DNA of 8,556 nt from Treponema sp. Lineage in GTDB: Bacteria; Spirochaetota; Spirochaetia; Treponematales; Breznakiellaceae. The notes beneath the pieces were generated by a model that saw only the letters and a list, made by a program, of their open reading frames with translations, had not been told where the DNA came from and did no database searches. Shown here piece by piece: positions 1 through 5,723 of the stretch (the first letter of the stretch is position 1; every line of letters begins with the position of its first letter). The position numbers and the translations under genes are program-made. The stretch covers positions 1 through 8,556 of the forward strand of contig JAISWN010000185.1 in NCBI GenBank assembly GCA_031271075.1. The letters run 5' to 3'.

Positions 1-150
1 GCAGGACTTGTTGTTTTTCCAAGAAACTATTCTACCACTGGAAAGCATTTAATATGACTTTCTTTTACATCAACTATGGCTTCGTTTGACAACCCATCAT
101 ACTTTGTGGATCATCTCCGAAATTTTTATGTGTCTAAATAGAATGCTACC
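1..150. other. AT-rich stretch without a supportable gene
   Basis: This is the downstream flank of the ATPase gene. By hand count about 53 of 150 bases are G or C (35%), far below the clearly GC-rich genes next to it. A short open stretch on the minus strand (30-110, 27 codons, stops on both sides) and an edge-open stretch on the plus strand (1-54, stop at 55-57) can be read, but neither has a recognisable motif. No hairpin followed by a T-run is visible after the aapP stop, so the operon terminator must lie further left or be of another type. It could be ordinary intergenic DNA, the remnant of an insertion element, or the start of a foreign segment. Confidence 0.5.
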
Positions 151-915
151 CTAATGCCGCAGAATCTGCGAAAGAAAAGCCCTGGTCCGTTCGTGTTGGG
201 GGTTGTTAAAAAACTCATCCGGCGGGGAAGTCTCCAAAATCTTTCCGTCCTCGAAGAAGATAATGGTATCTGCCACAGCCTTCGCAAAACCCAGTTCATG
301 GGTTACCACGAGGAGGGTCATATTCCTGTCCGCCAGTTCGCTCATCACATCCAGCACTTCCTTGATCATCTCCGCGTCCAGAGCGCTGGTGGGTTCGTCA
401 AAAAGCATGATCTCCGGGTTCATGGCCAGGGACCGGGCTATGGCTACCCGCTGCTGTTCCCCGCCGGATAACTGGTTGGGATATTTCAGGGCGTGATCCT
501 GCACCCCCACCCGGGCGAGGAGTTCCATGGCCCTGGCCTCCGCTTCGTCCTTGCGCATCCTTAAGACCCAGACAGGCGCCAGGGTGATATTGTGGAGGAT
601 GGTAAGGTGGGGGAAAAGATTGAACTGCTGAAACACCATGCCGCTCTTGTTCTTAACGGCGTTAATGTGCTTGATGTTGTGATCCAGGGGGATGCCGTCC
701 ACGATAATCTCCCCCTGCTGGTATTCTTCCAGGGCGTTGATGGTCCTGATAAACGTCGATTTCCCGCTCCCCGAAGGTCCGATGATCACCGAAACTTCCC
801 CCCTTCTTATCCGGTGGTTAATGCCCTTTAAAACCTCGAATTCCGGGGTGTACCATTTGTGAACATCTTTGAAAACAATATAATCCGCCTTGGCGTTTTT
901 GCCTTTTTCGTCCAT
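151..915 (-). CDS. aapP: Polar amino-acid ABC transporter, ATP-binding subunit (AapP/GlnQ family)
   Basis: This cytoplasmic ATPase powers the amino-acid importer encoded by the three genes before it. At 254 residues it has the usual family length, and every ABC motif is intact: Walker A GPSGSGKST (46-54), Q-loop FQQFNLFPH (95-103), signature LSGGEQQR (149-156), Walker B with LFDEPTS (171-177), D-loop SALD (177-180) and switch His206. The pattern FQQFNLFPH plus LSGGEQQRVAIARSLA is typical of the polar amino-acid (PAAT) ATPases such as GlnQ, HisP and AapP. The ATG at 913-915 is preceded by AGGGG (minus strand, 925-929) with 9 bases of spacing, and this ribosome site overlaps the TAG stop of the permease gene, which suggests translational coupling. 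It is the last gene of the operon. The Aap assignment rests on the gene order; as an isolated protein it could equally be called GlnQ-like. Confidence 0.95.
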   Translation of the reverse strand: MDEKGKNAKADYIVFKDVHKWYTPEFEVLKGINHRIRRGEVSVIIGPSGSGKSTFIRTINALEEYQQGEIIVDGIPLDHNIKHINAVKNKSGMVFQQFNLFPHLTILHNITLAPVWVLRMRKDEAEARAMELLARVGVQDHALKYPNQLSGGEQQRVAIARSLAMNPEIMLFDEPTSALDAEMIKEVLDVMSELADRNMTLLVVTHELGFAKAVADTIIFFEDGKILETSPPDEFFNNPQHERTRAFLSQILRH

Positions 916-927
916 ACGATTTAACCC

Positions 928-2133
928 CTATTTGATATTGCCGATAATGCCGGCGGCGACTCCCAGCTTCTTTTCCAGGCTTGAGCTGGATTTTGATATG
1001 CTGAAACACAGGATAAAATAGATGACCCCCTCAAAGAATAAAATCTGGGGGCTTCCGGTGATGAATTTGGGGTTGCTTACAATGGAACTGCCTATGCCTA
1101 TCATGTCAAGCATCCCGATGATGCTGATAAGGCTGGTGTCTTTCAGGGCCGAGGTAAACGAATTGACCAGTACCGGGATCATCCGCTTGAAGACCTGAGG
1201 CAGAATAACCAGGGCCATGGTTTTTGAGGGCGACAAATTCAAACTTGCCGCCGCCTCATACTGGGTTCTGCCGATTCCCTGCAAACCGCCCCGGAAGGCT
1301 TCGGCCATGTAGGCGCTGTGAAACATCACGATTCCCGCCAGGGCGCGGACGAATACCGAAGGCGAAAGCCACTGGGGCAGGGCCATGGGCAAAATCAGGT
1401 AACCCACAAAGAGAATGGTTACCAGGGGCACTCCCCGGACAATTTCGATAAAAAATATGCAGAGGCTTTTTACCGCCGGGAGCCTGCTCCTTCTTCCCAA
1501 AGCCAGAAAGAGCCCCAGGGGGAGGGCCGACGCTATACAGGTTAGGCTAATCAGCAGGGAGAGGAGCAATCCTCCCCAGGAGCCGGTTTTTACCACCGGC
1601 ATAAAACCGCCAAAGCCCCGGACCAGGCAGAAAGCCAGGGGGAGAAACAGAATCCAGCCCCCTATGACAGTGGCGATCCTCCGCCTCCGGCTGAGAAAGC
1701 GGGAAACAAAGAACCCGAAGAACAAGGCCAGCGCCGCGCCAATCATGCCGCCCCGGTTTACCGGCTTAAATTTAAGGCAGCCCAGGATCACCAGGAGGGC
1801 CGCAACGCCGTACATGACCGGGTGGGGCGCCCGGCGGGCTATGCCAAAGGAGAATCCCGCGAAAAAGGCCATATAACCGATACAGAGCCAAAGCCGCCAG
1901 AGCTGCCCCGAAGGATAGCCCCCCACCAGGATCAACTGTAGATTCACCGTGATAACCGTCCAGTCCCAGGAGAAGAGGGGGACGATGCCGTCCCGAACCA
2001 GGAGGAAGATAAGGAAGAGGAAGACCACGGTGAGAAAGGAATTTCCGCCTGAAGAAAAAAGATTTTTTCTCAGCCAGAAGAGCAGGGGGTATTTCATCTC
2101 CGCCTGAGATTTAAAGGGATCGGGGGCTTTCAT
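928..2133 (-). CDS. aapM: Polar amino-acid ABC transporter permease, AapM-like
   Basis: This is the second membrane subunit of the importer, 401 residues. An N-terminal part (about 33-170) has several hydrophobic segments, as is usual for AapM/YhdY and unlike the short HisM-type permeases. It includes WDWTVITVNLQL (56-67), which resembles a conserved stretch of this family. The transport domain (about 185-385) carries IVRGVPLVTILF (231-242) and the cytoplasmic EAA loop that docks on the ATPase, starting at EAAASLNL (293-300) and ending at ILPQ (310-313). Position 299 is Asn where the EAA consensus has Gly. The ATG at 2131-2133 has a good ribosome site AGGGAG (minus strand, 2143-2148) lying inside the end of the preceding permease gene, whose stop is only 3 bases upstream. 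It probably forms a heterodimer with AapQ. The substrate is most likely a range of polar L-amino acids, but the sequence does not fix it. Confidence 0.9.
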   Translation of the reverse strand: MKAPDPFKSQAEMKYPLLFWLRKNLFSSGGNSFLTVVFLFLIFLLVRDGIVPLFSWDWTVITVNLQLILVGGYPSGQLWRLWLCIGYMAFFAGFSFGIARRAPHPVMYGVAALLVILGCLKFKPVNRGGMIGAALALFFGFFVSRFLSRRRRIATVIGGWILFLPLAFCLVRGFGGFMPVVKTGSWGGLLLSLLISLTCIASALPLGLFLALGRRSRLPAVKSLCIFFIEIVRGVPLVTILFVGYLILPMALPQWLSPSVFVRALAGIVMFHSAYMAEAFRGGLQGIGRTQYEAAASLNLSPSKTMALVILPQVFKRMIPVLVNSFTSALKDTSLISIIGMLDMIGIGSSIVSNPKFITGSPQILFFEGVIYFILCFSISKSSSSLEKKLGVAAGIIGNIK

Positions 2134-2136
2134 ATC

Positions 2137-3348
2137 CTAACGCTCCCTAATTTGAACCTGTTTGTTGTAGATATTCATCACCAGGCTGGTGAGGAGGCTC
2201 AGGGCCAGATAAACCCCCATGGCCAGGAGGATCATCTCCAGAGCCCGGCCGGTCTGGTTGATGATCGTGCCGGAGAGGGAAAAAAGGTCCGGGAATCCGA
2301 TGGCTATCCCCAGGGAGGTGTTCTTAGCGACCCCCAGGTACTGGCTGGTAAGGGGCGGGATGATCACCACCTTGGCCTGGGGAATAACCACCAGGCGTAT
2401 TACCTCCCTCCGGCGGAGGCCCAGGGAACGGGCCGCTTCTATCTGCCCCTTGGGGATGCCCTGGATTCCCGCCCGGAAGATTTCCGCGATAAAGGCTGAG
2501 GTATAGAGGATCAGCCCTGAAAAAAGGCTGAACCACTCCGCCGAAACATGAAGCCCTCCGCTGATATTGAATCTTCCCATAACGGGCACGTCTTTTTGCA
2601 GGGGGGCATGGGGGAGGACCGCGTAGGAAAGAAGGCCCAGGGCCATAAAGAGGAGCAGGGGATACAGGAGGCGGCGCTGTTCCCTTCCCGTTTTATGTTC
2701 CCGGTAGAGAAGGAAAACCCACAGGCCCAGGGCAAAGACCGCGGCCGCCGCAAGGCAGTAGAGCCAGGGGGCGATGTGTTCACTTGGCCGGAGCCATGTC
2801 ATGCTTAAACCCCGGTTGGAAAGGGAAAAATGCAGGGCCCGCTCTCCCGGAACCGGCGTCCCGGCTTCCCACATCAGGGCGTTCCGTATGTCCGGAAGGC
2901 GCATGAAAAAGGCCCGGTACCAGATCAGGAGGAGGAGCATCAGGGGGATATTGCGGATTATTTCGATGTACAGCCGGGCGCTCTTTTCCACCAGCCAGTT
3001 GGAGGAAAGCCTGCAAAGGCCGACGGCCAGCCCCAGAAGGGTAGAAAAGAAAATAACCAGAAATGAAACGGAAATGGTATTCAGGAAACCCGCGTAGAAC
3101 ACCCTCCAGTTTGAGGAAGAATTATCCATGGGAATCAGGGCTTCCCCGATATCAATATGGCTTTCCATTCTCAAAAAACGGAACGAAGGAACCATATTGA
3201 TCCGGTTCAGGGAAGCCATTACATTCCCCGCGGCCAGCGAAAAAAAATAGATCACCACCAGGGCAAAAATAAATTGCCCCGCTATAAGCCGCTTCCTGGT
3301 ATCAAACCCGAAGGAGATAATCCAGGATAGCAATTTTCCTTTAACCAA
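2137..3348 (-). CDS. aapQ: Polar amino-acid ABC transporter permease, AapQ-like
   Basis: This is the first membrane subunit of the importer, 403 residues, close to the usual AapQ/YhdX length. After an N-terminal membrane segment (about 24-42) comes a periplasmic stretch, then hydrophobic segments from about residue 84. IEIIRNIPLMLLLLIWY (128-144) is a typical PAAT permease stretch. A long insert (about 145-270) with two extra hydrophobic segments lies between this and the last transport segments, as known for AapQ. The EAA loop is canonical: EAARSLGL (304-311) to VIPQ (321-324). The start is a TTG at 3346-3348, two bases after the stop of the binding-protein gene, with no clear ribosome site before it. 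No ATG lies at a plausible position upstream in this frame, so translation probably depends on ribosomes finishing aapJ. The exact start is therefore less certain than the gene itself. Confidence 0.9.
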   Translation of the reverse strand: MVKGKLLSWIISFGFDTRKRLIAGQFIFALVVIYFFSLAAGNVMASLNRINMVPSFRFLRMESHIDIGEALIPMDNSSSNWRVFYAGFLNTISVSFLVIFFSTLLGLAVGLCRLSSNWLVEKSARLYIEIIRNIPLMLLLLIWYRAFFMRLPDIRNALMWEAGTPVPGERALHFSLSNRGLSMTWLRPSEHIAPWLYCLAAAAVFALGLWVFLLYREHKTGREQRRLLYPLLLFMALGLLSYAVLPHAPLQKDVPVMGRFNISGGLHVSAEWFSLFSGLILYTSAFIAEIFRAGIQGIPKGQIEAARSLGLRRREVIRLVVIPQAKVVIIPPLTSQYLGVAKNTSLGIAIGFPDLFSLSGTIINQTGRALEMILLAMGVYLALSLLTSLVMNIYNKQVQIRER

Positions 3349-3350
3349 AT

Positions 3351-4424
3351 TTAGTTGAAGGGGTTGGCGTAAAACAAACCGCCCTGGGTCCAGGGCTTGT
3401 TGAACCCTCTGGTAACGTGCATGGGAATTCCCAGGGTCCGGTCAAATATCTCGCCGTAATTCCCCGCCTGTTTGATCACCTGGTACGCCCAATCGTTGGC
3501 AAGCCCCAGCATAGCGCCGTGTTCAAGGCCGATACCCAAGAATTTTTTGATTTCCGGGTTGGTTGCGGTATCCTTCACCTGATCGATGTTGGCGCTGGTG
3601 ATGTTGTGCTCATCCCCAAAAAAGAGGGCGAAGAGGGTCCATTGCACAATGTCTTTCCAGTTGTTGTCCCCGTGGCGCACCGCCATCCCCAGGGGTTCCT
3701 TGCTGATGGTTTCCTCAAGGCCCTTATAGCCTCCGGCGCCGTACTGCTCCAGGAACACTACCGCCGCGGATTTGTCCGCCGAGATAGCGTCAACCCGGCC
3801 GGAAATAAGGGCGTTCTTTACCTCTTCAAAATCTTTGTAGGTTACCGGCTGGTAGCTGATACTCCGGCTCGCCATTACCGCCGCCAGGTTGGTTTCGGTG
3901 GTGCTTCCGGTAATAACCGCGATGGACGATCCCTTGAGGTCCTCAAGCCTGTTGACCCCGGCGTCCGCCCGGACGATAAAGGTCTGGCCGTCGTAAAAAT
4001 AGGGAGTGGTAAAATCAAGGCCAAGCTGGGTATCCCTGGTGATGTTGATTGTGGCGGTTCTGATGAGTACGTCGATTTCTCCGCTCTGGAGGGCCACAAA
4101 CCGCTCCGCCGAAGTAAGAGGACGGAATTCAAGTTTGTCGGGAACTCCGAAAACCGCCGCGCTGAGAGCTTTGGCCAGTTCAATCTCAAAGCCCTTGTAG
4201 CTCCCGTCGGATTCAAGGAAGGCGAATCCCTGATTGGTCGCGTTAACTCCGGCTATGATATAGCCCCGGTTTTTGATGGTTTGCAGGGTTGACTGGGACA
4301 CCTGCGGAGGAGCCTCCGCCGCCGTCCCTCCGGGCGCCGTCTGGGAACTTCCCCCGCCGCAGGAAAGCACTACGGACAGGACAGCAATAACCGGCGCAAA
4401 AACAAACAGAACAGACTTTTTCAT
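3351..4424 (-). CDS. aapJ: Polar amino-acid ABC transporter, solute-binding lipoprotein (AapJ-like)
   Basis: This protein binds amino acids outside the inner membrane and delivers them to AapQ/AapM. From the ATG at 4422-4424 it is 357 residues. The N-terminus MKKSVLFVFAPVIAVLSVVL ends in a lipobox VLSC with Cys22, followed by a Gly/Ser-rich linker, so a lipid-anchored protein is expected. The type 3 binding-protein fold follows: GYIIAGVNATNQGFAF, GSYKGFEIELAKALSAAVFG, a RTATINITRD block that replaces the NTTW-SRD type block of classical AapJ, then DFTTPYFYDGQTFIV. The end, LANDWAYQVIKQAGNYGEIF and later GGLFYANPF, is the characteristic AapJ/YhdW C-terminus. A longer reading from an ATG at 4508 adds 28 residues, but I reject it: the promoter -10 and expected transcript start lie inside that extension, and GGAG at 4431-4434 sits 6 bases before the chosen ATG. 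It is the first gene of the operon. Confidence 0.93.
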   Translation of the reverse strand: MKKSVLFVFAPVIAVLSVVLSCGGGSSQTAPGGTAAEAPPQVSQSTLQTIKNRGYIIAGVNATNQGFAFLESDGSYKGFEIELAKALSAAVFGVPDKLEFRPLTSAERFVALQSGEIDVLIRTATINITRDTQLGLDFTTPYFYDGQTFIVRADAGVNRLEDLKGSSIAVITGSTTETNLAAVMASRSISYQPVTYKDFEEVKNALISGRVDAISADKSAAVVFLEQYGAGGYKGLEETISKEPLGMAVRHGDNNWKDIVQWTLFALFFGDEHNITSANIDQVKDTATNPEIKKFLGIGLEHGAMLGLANDWAYQVIKQAGNYGEIFDRTLGIPMHVTRGFNKPWTQGGLFYANPFN

Positions 4425-4430
4425 TTCTTT

Positions 4431-4434
4431 CTCC
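4431..4434 (-). promoter_or_regulatory. Ribosome binding site that decides the aapJ start
   Basis: On the minus strand GGAG is followed by AAAGAA and then ATG at 4424. The 6-base spacing is good. The alternative in-frame ATG at 4436 overlaps this site and has no purine-rich motif before it, and the ATG at 4508 lies upstream of the predicted promoter. Confidence 0.7.
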
Positions 4435-4443
4435 ATAAACAAT

Positions 4444-4472
4444 GGTATAAATGCAAAACAGAAAAATGTCAA
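4444..4472 (-). promoter_or_regulatory. Sigma-70 type promoter of the aapJQMP operon
   Basis: Read on the minus strand there is a perfect -35 box TTGACA (4467-4472), a T-rich spacer of exactly 17 bases (4450-4466) and a -10 box TATACC (4444-4449, four of six consensus bases). Transcription would start near 4437 and give a very short leader carrying the GGAG ribosome site. The box pair is the best promoter match seen in the spacer and explains how the transporter genes can be expressed separately from nrdJ and the methyltransferase gene. Confidence 0.7.
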
Positions 4473-4495
4473 ATGGCAGGGGAGGAACGGCGGCA

Positions 4496-4520
4496 ATTTA
4501 ACAGCCATTTAACATTTAAC
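4496..4520. repeat. Three copies of ATTTAAC upstream of the aap promoter
   Basis: ATTTAAC occurs at 4496-4502, 4507-4513 and 4514-4520 on the plus strand (GTTAAAT on the minus strand). The nearest copy begins 24 bases upstream of the -35 box, where activator or repressor sites are common. The TTAAC core is shared with the palindromic tandem repeats at 4562-4621. It may be a regulator binding site or simple AT-rich repetition; no regulator is encoded in the window. Confidence 0.4.
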
Positions 4521-4536
4521 CACGGTTTGCATTGCG

Positions 4537-4552
4537 TCACGAAAGCCCGTGA
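4537..4552. repeat. Short inverted repeat in the nrdJ-methyltransferase/aap spacer
   Basis: TCACG (4537-4541) and CGTGA (4548-4552) flank a six-base loop. The stem is only 5 bp and no T-run follows on either strand, so it is not a convincing intrinsic terminator. It could be an operator half-site pair or chance. Confidence 0.25.
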
Positions 4553-4561
4553 AAGGGGGAA

Positions 4562-4621
4562 ACAGTTAAGCTGAGAACGGTTAAACCGAGGACAGTTAAA
4601 CTGAGAACAGTTAAACCGAGG
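4562..4621. repeat. Four 15-bp tandem repeat units, each an odd palindrome
   Basis: The units start at 4562, 4577, 4592 and 4607. In order they read ACAGTTAAGCTGAGA, ACGGTTAAACCGAGG, ACAGTTAAACTGAGA and ACAGTTAAACCGAGG. The ends alternate GAGA/GAGG, so the array may also be a doubled 30-bp unit. Bases 2-12 of each unit form a palindrome around a central A: CGGTT-A-AACCG in unit 2 and CAGTT-A-AACTG in unit 3 are perfect, while units 1 and 4 each have one imperfect pair. The last unit contains the stop codon and final codons of the methyltransferase gene. The array lies 90 to 149 bases upstream of the aap -35 box. Confidence 0.85.
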
Positions 4622-5717
4622 GCTGCTGGCCCGTGGCCCCTTTTCTCAGCACAAAGATCTCCGCCTTTTTTCCGGAAAGCAGGATGGGGATGTTCCGGGT
4701 AAGGGTAAAGCCGGTCTTTTCCCCGGCGGCCCTGAACTCTTCCCCCCGGCCGCAGAGGAACACCCCGGCGCCGCCGTCTTTGAGGAGGCCGGCGAAAACG
4801 GCAAGGAAGGGGGTGTAGAATTCCTCCGGGGGGCAGGGGAGTTTTTCGTGGAAACCCCAGGGCGGATCGGTGATGATGGCGTCCAGGCTGGCCGGAGGGA
4901 TGATCCGGTTAAGCTGCCCCGCGTCTATCCGGTCAAAGTGACAGTGAGGCGGCGGCTTTCCCCCGAATTTTTCCCGGCTCAGGGTAAGGGCCCGGCTGTC
5001 GATGTCGGAGGCGAAAAATTCCCCCGGCGGAAAATGGCGGAGCCGGGCTTGGGGGATGGCGCCGTAGCCGCAGAAGGGGTCGGCGACCCGTTCCCCCGCC
5101 TTGGGATTGGAGAGCCGGCAGAGGGTCCAGGCGATTGGCGGGGGCAGTTCCCCCTTGTGGAGGCTTTTGTCGAAGGAGGGATGCCGGGTAAGGCGCTTCA
5201 TAAAAAGCCCCAGCCCCGGCCCGGTTCCGCCGGCATGGGGGGCTTCGCCGGGGCCGTCCCTCCCTTCGCCGCCTTCCCGCCGGAAGAGGAACCAGAATTC
5301 CGTGTCCGGGAGGCTCCGGTTGACCCGGAGGCCCGATTCCCGGGCGATACGGTTCTCCGCCTGGTTCCGCAGCTTCCCGCTGAGGGGAGTGGGGACATTC
5401 TCCCGGGAAAAGATCACCCTGAAGGATCGTATCTTCCGGCTGTTTTCCCCGATCACCGGGCTCCCCCTCCCCCGGGAAAGGGCCCCGCCGATCCAGGACT
5501 CCCGATCCGCGGCCCGGCGGCAGTCCCGCATGTCAATTACCTGGAAGATGTTGTTGAAGCAGAAAAAATTCAGCCGGTCGTAACTCGCCGCGGTTTCGAA
5601 GATCACGGCCCCATCAAGAAGCCTTACTATCTTCAGGCCGGGCAACCCTTCCCCCAGGATTTCGGCGATGAAATTTTGGAGGCCCGGGGCAAAGGAGCCG
5701 TAGTAGCGGTTAGGCAA
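4611..5717 (-). CDS. Class I SAM-dependent methyltransferase, UPF0020/Trm14-like, probable RNA N-methyltransferase
   Basis: This 368-residue protein has two parts. The N-terminal half (about 5-180) begins YYGSFAPGLQNFIAEIL and includes SFRVIFSRENVP (98-109) and ETEFWFLF-like DTEFWFLF (138-145); it resembles the THUMP-containing RNA-binding halves of this family, though I cannot confirm a THUMP fold. The C-terminal half is a Rossmann methyltransferase with motif I ADPFCGYGAIP (212-222), an acidic SDID (237-240) expected to hold the SAM ribose, and DPPW (284-287), the motif of enzymes methylating exocyclic amino groups. A Gly-rich insert (149-168) looks like a flexible loop. The start is TTG at 5715-5717, six bases after the nrdJ stop, with no clear ribosome site; the next in-frame Met is at residue 63 and would remove conserved sequence. 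Its target (tRNA or rRNA guanine or adenine, most likely) cannot be read from the sequence. Confidence 0.8.
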   Translation of the reverse strand: MPNRYYGSFAPGLQNFIAEILGEGLPGLKIVRLLDGAVIFETAASYDRLNFFCFNNIFQVIDMRDCRRAADRESWIGGALSRGRGSPVIGENSRKIRSFRVIFSRENVPTPLSGKLRNQAENRIARESGLRVNRSLPDTEFWFLFRREGGEGRDGPGEAPHAGGTGPGLGLFMKRLTRHPSFDKSLHKGELPPPIAWTLCRLSNPKAGERVADPFCGYGAIPQARLRHFPPGEFFASDIDSRALTLSREKFGGKPPPHCHFDRIDAGQLNRIIPPASLDAIITDPPWGFHEKLPCPPEEFYTPFLAVFAGLLKDGGAGVFLCGRGEEFRAAGEKTGFTLTRNIPILLSGKKAEIFVLRKGATGQQPSV

Positions 5718-5723
5718 GGGTTC

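Noticed and set aside
30..110. Transposase fragment on the minus strand
   Set aside because: Twenty-seven open codons without a diagnostic motif are too little to call a transposase remnant.
86..114. Plus-strand promoter TTGACA (86-91) with GATCAT (109-114)
   Set aside because: The -35 is perfect and the spacing is 17, but the -10 is weak, and transcription would run antisense into aapP with no plus-strand gene to serve; in an AT-rich stretch such matches arise easily.
3417..4292. Plus-strand open frame of 291 codons antisense to aapJ
   Set aside because: The opposite strand is unmistakably the binding-protein gene; the antisense translation has no recognisable motif and is explained by codon bias of the real gene.
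4537..4560. Intrinsic terminator between the methyltransferase gene and aapJ
   Set aside because: The stem is only five base pairs and no T-run follows on the minus strand.
4562..4621. CRISPR array
   Set aside because: The 15-bp units abut directly with no unique spacers and no cas genes are present.
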